From positions 2,720,588-2,784,587 of the forward strand of contig CM018603.1 in assembly GCA_009192285.1 (NCBI GenBank): a stretch of DNA of 64,000 nt, in the 5' to 3' direction. Source of the stretch: Morchella semilibera. Taxonomy: Eukaryota; Ascomycota; Pezizomycetes; Pezizales; Morchellaceae. This document shows, one piece after another, positions 57,236-64,000 of this stretch (the first letter of the stretch is position 1; each line of letters starts with the position of its first letter). Below the pieces are notes generated by a model. That model was not told the DNA's origin. It made no database searches and was given only the letters and a program-made list of their open reading frames with translations. The translations under genes and the position numbers were made by a program.

Positions 57236-57236
57236 N
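57236..57236. other. Single ambiguous base, assembly junction
   Basis: The only N in the window. Left of it the partner gene is cut in mid-exon; right of it gypsy-I RT begins in mid-codon with the text found at 51441. Confidence 0.97.
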
Positions 57237-58067
57237 CTTAGATCTAGTAATTCTCCAGCCGGCGCCCCGGTGCTATTTGTTAAAAAGGCTGATGGTTCCT
57301 TACGCTTGTGTGTCGATTATCGAAAGCTGAATGCTATTACAGTCAAGGATCGATACCCTCTTCCCCTTACACCAGAAAACGATGGCTAATTTAGCCCGAG
57401 CTAATTATTTTACCAAGCTGGATCTACGATGGGGTTATAATCAGATTAGGATTAAAGAAGGGGACGAGTGGAAAACGGCTTTTCGAACACGCTATGGACA
57501 TTGGGAATATTTGGTGATGCCTTTTGGTCTAACCAATGCTCCTGCTACCTTTCAACGATGGATTAATGATATTCTTCGCCCCTTTCTGGATCGTTGCGCG
57601 ACTGCTTATCTGGATGATATTCTCATTTATTCAGAGACCTTAGAACAACATCAACAGGACATGGAACAAGTACTGGAAGCCTTGGAAGCGAATGAGGTCC
57701 ATCTAAAACCAGAGAAATGCGAATTCAGCGTACAAGAGACAAAATATTTGGGCATGATTTTGACCCCTGGAGGAATGAAGATGGACCCTGCTAAGGTACA
57801 GACAATTGTGGACTGGGAGGCGCCAAAGACAGTAAAGGAGGTTCAGGAATTCCTTGGGTTTGCCAATTTCTATCGACGTTTTATTTATGCTTATTCCCGG
57901 AGTGGCTCGGCCATTGACTACTCTGACAAAAAAGCATGTACGATTTGAGTGGACCCAAAAAGTTGAACAAGCTTTTCAGAAACTCAAGACTGCTTTTACC
58001 ACCGCTCCCATATTGATGCATCCTGATCCCGAAAAAGAATTTATTGTAGAAACCGATGCTTCAGATT
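57237..58067 (+). pseudogene. Second copy of the gypsy-I RT end
   Basis: Matches 51441-52271. Two 1-bp insertions (extra A near 57377, extra G near 57900) break the frame that is open in the first copy. Same junction to the transposon after ETDASDY. Confidence 0.9.
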
Positions 58068-58380
58068 ACTTTAACGCCAGATCGGATATTCCTATCAGCC
58101 AGATATGATGCTTACATAATCGACATATTAGCCTTTTTTGAAATTTAATCTGATATTTTTTTTAACGTCGCTATTAGACTAACTTTTCGCGAAGTCTGAT
58201 ATTCTTTTGGTATTAGGAGACGTGATAATGCCCATAAAAGTCTTATTGAAAAAGGATGTTTAAGAGATGTTTATTCGCTTAAAAAGCCTGATGCGTCCTT
58301 ACACGTAAAATCACTGTGGCTCTAGATTGGTGCGTTTCACGGATTAAACCTCTATTAAATACTAGATTCTCTATATACAT

Positions 58381-58571
58381 GGAAAAGCGTCGAAGAAACG
58401 ATATGCTTTTGTTTCGAAACCTTGGGATCGCGACGAAACGATTTTTTGGCGCCGGAAACCCCCCCCTTTATGTATGTATACATAAAGGGGGGGTTTCCGG
58501 CGCCAAAAAATCGTTTCGTCGCGATCCCAAGGTTTCGAAACAAAAGCATATCGTTTCTTCGACGCTTTTCC
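58381..58571. repeat. 191-bp palindrome, right copy
   Basis: Same palindrome as 52583-52773, apparently unchanged. Confidence 0.93.
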
Positions 58572-58639
58572 AGCTCACAGTAATGATGATTTCCGAAAAC
58601 GATACCACCCCGATTAGATACCCCCCCCCCTCCCGATGA

Positions 58640-61600
58640 CTAGCAGAAGCCTACCCCGGCCCACGTGCACCACAGAAACAGCGAATCAGAGCCTTCGGTG
58701 GGTATGATATGCAGTCTTTTTGACGGCACCGCCGAGATTCCGTATATTGCTTTTTTAGGCGTGATTCGTAGTATGGGTAGGCCTAAGATATAGTCATCGC
58801 CGCCGATCTCCTCGTACAGCTGTACGTACACGAATAAGCGCTCGTTTTGGTGGAGATTATGTGTGAAGAGATACTCGATTCGGCCAATCAGAAATTCCGA
58901 ATCGCTATGCTTCAATTGGATATAGGTGCCCGTAGTATACCCAAGCCGCTTTTGGGCTTCCGCGTCGACAGAAGTAAATCGCTGATAATATATGTAGTTT
59001 TTGGGACCCAAACCTAGCAGATTAGTACACCCATATCTTATGTAAGCTTCCCTTTGGCACCCAAACCTAGCAGATTAGTACGCCCATAATCTCTGATGTA
59101 AGCTTCCAATAGCATGCCGTCGAAGACTGCAGAAGCTCCTGTTTTAGTCGGAAGTAGGGATATGTCTCTAATATAGTATGCCGGTATCCTATTTAGGACT
59201 CTAGGATTAATGTGATTGGCTGTAGAGCCTAACCTGAGCCCTAATTCCGCCTCCGAAGGCTCTAAAAAGCGGTGTGAAGATGCCGGAAGCAGATATTCGA
59301 TCAAAGTAGGGCACGATATCTGTAGGGCGGCGAAGGCACGTGATATCTCCGGCTTAACGGCGTCAAAAGCACCTTCTAGAACGAATCGTAGAGCCTTTTT
59401 CCTACCCTCGTGCCGTAGGAGGTGCAAATCCACGTGTCTGTGATTAGTGTTAGCGGCTTGGCGCTTAAATAGTCGGTGATATTGCTCTCCGATCAAGACG
59501 TTGGTATTCCACAGTGTACCGTACTGCCTGCAGTATATCTCGTAGTGGAGCCCTACATGGATATTTGGACGGTTAATCCACTTTTCCAGGTCCCTAGCGG
59601 CTTCCTGATTGGCTCCCTGAGGTACCGCTTCATCCACGGGGTTGCTAGCCACCGACGAGGCACGCGATTGCCGCCCCTCCCTAGCGCCGCCGCCTACCCT
59701 TTTGGCAATTATTGCGCACCTTACGAGCTTCTGGAAGCTTCTCCGTACCTGAATGATCAACCTCGTCGTCTCCGCCGCCATATCTGGACTTGTATATGGC
59801 TTCGTGAGCATATAATATGCCTGTGCTAGATGGCTGAATACCAGGGTTATCATATCACACTCCCTACGGAGGGGAAGTGTCTGAAGCTCAGTACCGAATT
59901 GGGATTTGATGGTTCGTATCAGAGTAGGGTGTAGCCATTGGTTGGACATCTGATTCCGCAGTAAAACTGGTGTCAAGACGCAAGCTCTGGTCTGTTCACT
60001 AAGATCCCATGAACCTCTGTGCCGTACCGGATTCTGGACACGCCCCCACCCAAGGGGTATGGATATAGTCCGGAAGGCATTCCCGTATGCATCTCGGGCA
60101 GCGGGCAGGAGGAGGTTTTGAATAAGCAAGTCCTGTAGTAAGCGCCCAATCCCCGCCATCTCCGCGTGAGGTGGGTCAGCTGGGAAGCTTCTACATATAT
60201 CTATCGCAGGAGCGAGCTTCAAAACAGGAGGGGGGGGTACGCTGATTCCTAGCGAGTTAAGGTGCTTCTTCTGTACAGAAGGGGGCATAGTTGCCGTTTG
60301 AGCTCTAATTTTCGACGTCTCGTGATGATATCTACCCTTGCTGGATATATCGTAGTCCAGGTCACCGTATATAGCCTTCGGGACTCGGCAGCTTCGGCAC
60401 CCGTATAGAGCGGTATGCCGTAGGAAGCCTGCGCAGTCGTTTTGCTGTGGCATATCTCCGAGGTATCCGAGCGTAGGGCTGGAAACGAATGTTTCGATTA
60501 GGTTCCCGGTGCCTGATTCGTCGGGAATAAGCAGGGTTAACCCTCCTTCTAGAGCCTTCGAAGAAGCTTCCAAGCACCCCAAAACGTCGGCTAACCCACT
60601 GCCGTGGGGTCCCAGTGTCAGCGGGAAGACGTTAACCAATCGACTTCTCTCTCTAAGGGGTAGATTCGACGGTATCATATATATCCCTATATCCAATCAG
60701 TAGATATCCAAAGGGGGGGGTATTTGAGTTGTAGCCGAAACCACGAGATACCCAAAGGGAGGGGTATTTGGGGCTTACCCGTCAACGACCTATACATATT
60801 CCGGTAGAGCCCAAAACCGTCGATAAACGTCATTTGGGGCATGCATCTGATCGGCCTATCTCCTGCACGTGATACAAAACACCTCTCTAGCATATCTCGG
60901 CCGTATATATCTATCTCGAGCTCGCCTCTGATTGGATGGGTAAGGCGGACAGCCCTAATTGAGCGTTTTGAGACATCGATTACCCGCCGTACTGTGATAA
61001 ACGCATGGTACGCAGTCCCTGGTATAGGTGGAGGGGGCATACCCGTGCCTCGGTTTGGTGCCCGATTCCGGGGCTTATTCACACGCTTACCGACTTCCCG
61101 ACGTGCTTGCCGGCGTGCTTCTGCGACCCTCTCCCGGGCGGCTTCCTGGGTGCTTCGGAGCTCGGCTTCTTCGGTGATTTCCCTACGTTCCCGGTAGTCT
61201 CTATCAAACCGGAGATTTTGATATCTAGAGATGATTTGATTGGCTAGAATCAGTGTAGGTGCCAAGCCCTCAATCAAAAAGCACTCCGTAGGGTAATGAT
61301 AATCAACTAGTCCCTGAATATCAAGTGCTAGGTCGGCATATCTAATTAATTGATCAATATATAGGATAATCGGCGCCGGAAGGGGGGAAGCTTGGCGTAG
61401 GTCCTGGTAGACACTGCGAATCCGCCCTAGGTGGATCGTCGTGCCGGTCTCTGGCGTCCTGTAAAGCACGATATCCGAAGGAAAGACCGGTTTACCTGTC
61501 AAACTCGGTCAACATGGTTCAAAACACTAGTAAACAGAGGGTTTGACCGTCAGGGTACAGAGCGAATTGCCCACTACACGTCCGTATGGATTCCGCCCAA

Positions 61601-62415
61601 GCCTCCCCATGCCATAGTTCCGATGGTTGATCAACCAACTCCGCCATACCGAAGTGCATATGCTTAGTAAGCTCCTTTGATCGCAGGATAGTCTCCGTCA
61701 GGTGAATCTGGTCGAAATGATAGACCTTTCCTGCACCTGATTGGCCAGTAGGTTGCTTATCTAAGCATAGATCAATATCTCTTTCGTATATAGGAGGTGC
61801 AGGGAGGTGCGATTGATATATATGCTGCAGGGTATCCAACTTCTTAGGAAGCTCTTCCCACGACTCACGATTATCGTAAGAAAGCTTCACCACCTCGTAG
61901 AAGGCTGAATAATCTGCCCTAGAGAGGTTAATCCTATCACACCATACGGCAAAAGCTAAGAGGAAAGCACTGAGTGGGCGTCCTGATTTGGGAGCTTCCC
62001 AAGCCACCTTACTAAGCCCTGGGCCCGCATATAGTGCCTCCGTCCCCACCTCCGTCTCCGCCGTAATAGCCATCTCCACTTCCGCCGCCGCCGCCGCCAA
62101 ACAGCGGTTTTGATCGTCCAATTGAGGCGTCCATATATCCTGGCCCTCTAGGGGCACGATATCTTCTACATATGGCTCTAATTCAGGCTCTGAATCGGGC
62201 TCAATCTCGACGTCTGCGGGTGTATAATCAGCCTCTTCAGCCTCTCCAGCCTCTTCAACCTCCTCAACGTTCGGAAAGGGGGGGTATGCTTCTAGAAGCT
62301 GTGAATTGTGACGCTCTAAAGCTTCCCTTCGTCGACGTTGAGCTGAAGGCTCTCTCCTATGAATAGGCGTCCTTTTCGCGTTAGATAAAGCATTCTGGAT
62401 ATCACGTGAGCTCAT
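58640..62415 (-). CDS. tnp2-like (Plavaka/CACTA) transposase
   Basis: Spliced gene, 3579 coding bp, 1192 residues plus stop. Exons from the start: 61548-62415, 60779-61495, 59067-60686, 58640-59013; introns 52, 92 and 53 bp (donors GTCAAA, GTAAGC, GTTTGG; the last two acceptors follow CTGAT/ACTAAT branch sites). Seen: acidic N-terminus; MAELVDQPSELWHGEAWAES; PVFPSDIVLYR; a charged coiled-coil-like stretch (RDYRERREITEEAELRST); FIDGFGLYRNMYRSLTG and SNLPLRERSRLVNVFPL; YLGDMPQQNDCAGF with YGCRSC; APAIDICRSFPADPPHAEM. These are features of fungal tnp2-type transposases; the Asp in FIDGFG, the Asp in LGDMPQ and a Glu such as that in PHAEM are candidate DDE residues. Such enzymes cut and rejoin the element ends. 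The superfamily call rests on motif memory; whether Plavaka or CACTA proper is open. Intron 1 has the weakest donor. Confidence 0.8.
59001..59108 (-). repeat. ~50-bp tandem duplication forming intron 3
   Basis: 59001-59051 and 59054-59108 are near-identical (shared CCCAAACCTAGCAGATTAGT). Each holds CTAG|GT on the sense strand. The intron 59014-59066 runs from the GT of one unit to the AG of the other, so removing it leaves one unit in frame. Confidence 0.85.
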
Positions 62416-62502
62416 ATGTGGCGATAGTCGATGAAGATGAGTGGTGGAGTTGATGAAGATGAAGATGGGTGGGAGTCGACAGAGATTTTACTAAGTCCAT
62501 AT

Positions 62503-62559
62503 CCCTAACCCTTAGTGCATTTGCTTACCTCAGCAAAGCAACTGCACTAAGGGTTAGGG
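62503..62559. promoter_or_regulatory. Inverted repeat in the divergent promoter
   Basis: Arms CCCTAACCCTTAGTGCA (62503-62519) and TGCACTAAGGGTTAGGG (62543-62559) in the 266-bp gap between the transposase start (62415) and the partner start (62682). Its place suggests a shared operator or transposase-binding site; this is inference. Confidence 0.6.
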
Positions 62560-62681
62560 GTAAGATCTCTGCTTACCCCTCACTAGTGCCTCCTCGGCCT
62601 CCTCCACCGACTAGTGCCTCCTCCACCTCCACCACATTTAGCCTAATCATCAACTCCACCACCTTATCTGCCTAATCAGCG

Positions 62682-64000
62682 ATGCCGCCAAATATGAGCC
62701 AATCGGAGAAGGATCCCGTTGAGATTATCGAGAGGACTATCAAAATTAGTGTATGTAGGCACCCTCTTCTCTTAGTAATCAACGGAGATTAACGATAATA
62801 CATAGACTCCAAGATTCTGGCGTACACGTGATATCATGGCTTTGGTTAATATGTGGGATCAGCTCGCGGGACCTACAGAGCGTCCTTCAGAGTCTCTGGA
62901 GCTTATTCAATCGCTCATTAAGCAAGAGGAGCCTGCTAGGAAGAAGCCCAAGAAGAATGATGATTCGTTCAACACGGGAGAGCAACTCAAAATCAACATC
63001 CTGTATAAAAACGCCAAAAAGCATATGATTCGTTACTTCACGGTGCAATCCCCGGATTCACTAATCGCGGATGTCTTTGGGGAGGATTATAAGAGCAAAG
63101 AGCCCTACAAACATGTCATAATCAGGAAACGTATGCTTAACGTGGTGTACCAAACCAAACACAGTACACTAGATTACGCTAGGAGGCACGTGGAAGCCGC
63201 CGTACAGAAAGGGGGTAGGCCAATCAAAACTAGTCGGGATGAAGAGACGATTAGGGAGCACTTCAACACGCTATACAGCGTAGAGAATCTCTTGGCGGTT
63301 TTCTTCTGGATCGAGCCGATTATCGATTTGGGGAAGTGCCCCAAAAGAGTCCACGCCTTCCTACACAGTACGATAATCCATCCACATCCTTTTGAATATC
63401 CAGCTAATCTCCACCACAGATGCATACGCTAATCTCTGCATGTTTATGAAATTCCATATCGAGGATAAAAACTCCGCAAAATGGAATCGTGAAGCGTTAA
63501 TCCTATACTGGGATAGATTGGGCCAATCAAAGTGCTGGGATAATGTGAAGCTCGAGCACTTCATCCTAAAGGAGCCCAAAATCAAGAAGGGTAAATCTAA
63601 GATCGGGGACGAGCGTAACTACGCCCCAATGGATGTTGATACTAGATATAACGTCACCAACACACCTTACGAGATATCCTCTGATATTGATCACGATTCC
63701 GGCGGCGAAGATATCGCACCAGCCGGTGTACGCACCTCCACCAGCGTACGCACCTCCACCGGCGTACGCACCTCCACCGGCGTACGCACCTCCACCGGCG
63801 TACGCACCTCCACAGGCGTACGCACCTCCGCTGCCGTACACCGCCGGAGTGCTTCTGGAAGCCTGCCCAGTGCTTCACAGCTTAGGAACGCCCCATCGTT
63901 CCCAACAAGCAACTCAAAAACGCCCCGTCGTCGTAGGGTTTTACGGCGTGAAGAGGAGCGGGATGAAGAGGAGCAAGAGCTAGAGGAGGATGGGGAGAAA
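62682..64000 (+). CDS. Novel partner protein of the transposon (3' end outside)
   Basis: Exons 62682-62750, 62806-63367, 63420 onward; 404 codons in the window, still open at 64000. Introns 62751-62805 (GTATGT...ACATAG) and 63368-63419 (GTACGA, branch CTAAT, CCACAG); phases close. Seen: short acidic start, a basic patch EEPARKKPKKNDD, a middle region with YKHVIIRKRMLNVVYQTKHS and FFWIEPIIDLGKCPKR, an aromatic stretch MFMKFHIEDKNSAKWNREAL, then a tail with six RTSTGV-type hexapeptide repeats and an Arg/Glu-rich end. I recognise no domain. Divergent from the transposase with a short shared promoter, so it is probably the second protein of the element, perhaps a DNA-binding partner as TnpA is in CACTA. 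The start was chosen because the spliced frame runs on without a gap. Confidence 0.65.
63728..63835 (+). repeat. 18-bp minisatellite in the partner gene
   Basis: Six tandem units of GTACGCACCTCCACCGGC type, in frame, giving a 6-residue V-R-T-S-T-G repeat. The other frame of the same strand reads AYAPPP repeats. Confidence 0.92.

Larger units (their letters stand above)
57237..62944. repeat. Duplicated block, right copy
   Basis: 5708 bp matching 51441-57235. Gene models in the transposon part are cleaner here. Continues without break into unique sequence from 62945. Confidence 0.93.
52272..64000. mobile_element. Plavaka/CACTA-like DNA transposon, right end outside window
   Basis: Begins TTTAACGCCAGATCGGAT inside gypsy-I pol. 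Contains a non-coding left part with repeated TCTGATATT motifs, the 191-bp palindrome, a minus-strand tnp2-type transposase gene and a divergent plus-strand partner gene. The region is present twice because of the duplication at 57236; the real element would be about 52272-57235 continued by 62945-64000 and beyond. The right terminus and TSD cannot be seen. Confidence 0.72.

Noticed and set aside
62503-62559. CCCTAACCC as telomeric sequence
   Set aside because: Less than two units on each arm, arranged as an inverted repeat within a transposon promoter.
63566-63912. Gly/Ala/Tyr- and Val/Arg-rich minus-strand ORFs
   Set aside because: Antisense readings of the 18-bp minisatellite in the partner gene.

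Overview
This is nuclear DNA of a filamentous ascomycete (Pezizomycotina-like) with a genome swollen by transposons. The evidence is two conserved fungal genes with short GT-AG introns (50-200 bp), chromodomain-type Ty3/gypsy retrotransposons, and solo LTRs nested inside one another. A truffle-type or other TE-bloated genome would fit; the species cannot be fixed from the sequence. I saw no rRNA, tRNA or CRISPR.

Host genes form two small islands. ROT1 (10606-11637, +, 5 exons, 240 codons) is an ER-membrane folding factor. An MTR10/transportin-3 type nuclear import receptor (41743-45216, -, 8 exons, 962 codons) is the other. I rebuilt both by hand from splice sites; every exon phase closes. 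About 30 kb of nested retroelements lies between them.

Repeat families: LTR-A (~630 bp, TGTCCC...TCACA, 5-bp TSDs) belongs to gypsy-I. LTR-C (~450-580 bp, non-canonical TATCACGG...CCGTGATA ends, 5-bp TSDs) is inferred to be the LTR of a related family, gypsy-III. Gypsy-II has its own ~406-bp LTR. A tiny MITE (CATCAGCAA termini, 2-bp TSD) occurs nine times.

Layout: 1-1.9 kb decayed coding relic; 2-10 kb LTR-A/LTR-C pile, a decayed gypsy and MITEs; 10.6-11.6 ROT1; 13.2-21.4 an LTR-A copy split by a full-length gypsy-II (13646-20605); 21.4-23.1 a decayed forward gypsy-I piece; 23.1-39.15 an old reverse gypsy-I split by a solo LTR, by a complete young gypsy-I (27056-33552, TSD GTACG), and by an LTR-in-LTR; 39-41 kb LTR debris and a possible Harbinger relic; 41.7-45.2 MTR10; 46-48.65 LTR debris and a gypsy-III 3' end; 48.65-52.27 a forward gypsy-I with intact gag and pol as far as RNase H, broken by a large DNA transposon.

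That DNA transposon (52272 to past 64000) is Plavaka/CACTA-like. It carries a tnp2-type transposase gene (4 exons, 1192 codons) divergent from a novel partner gene, and a 191-bp near-perfect palindrome near its left end. A single N at 57236 separates two almost identical ~5.7-kb blocks (51441-57235 and 57237-62944). This looks like two unmerged contig ends rather than a real tandem duplication.

Most notable: (1) gypsy-I and gypsy-II share a -1 frameshift signal at the gag stop (slippery heptamer, 5-nt spacer, GTCCCTGG hairpin); (2) an intron in the transposase gene that looks born from a ~50-bp tandem duplication containing AGGT; (3) the palindrome and its relic at 5.6 kb; (4) the CATCAGCAA MITE; (5) LTRs with TA...TA ends.
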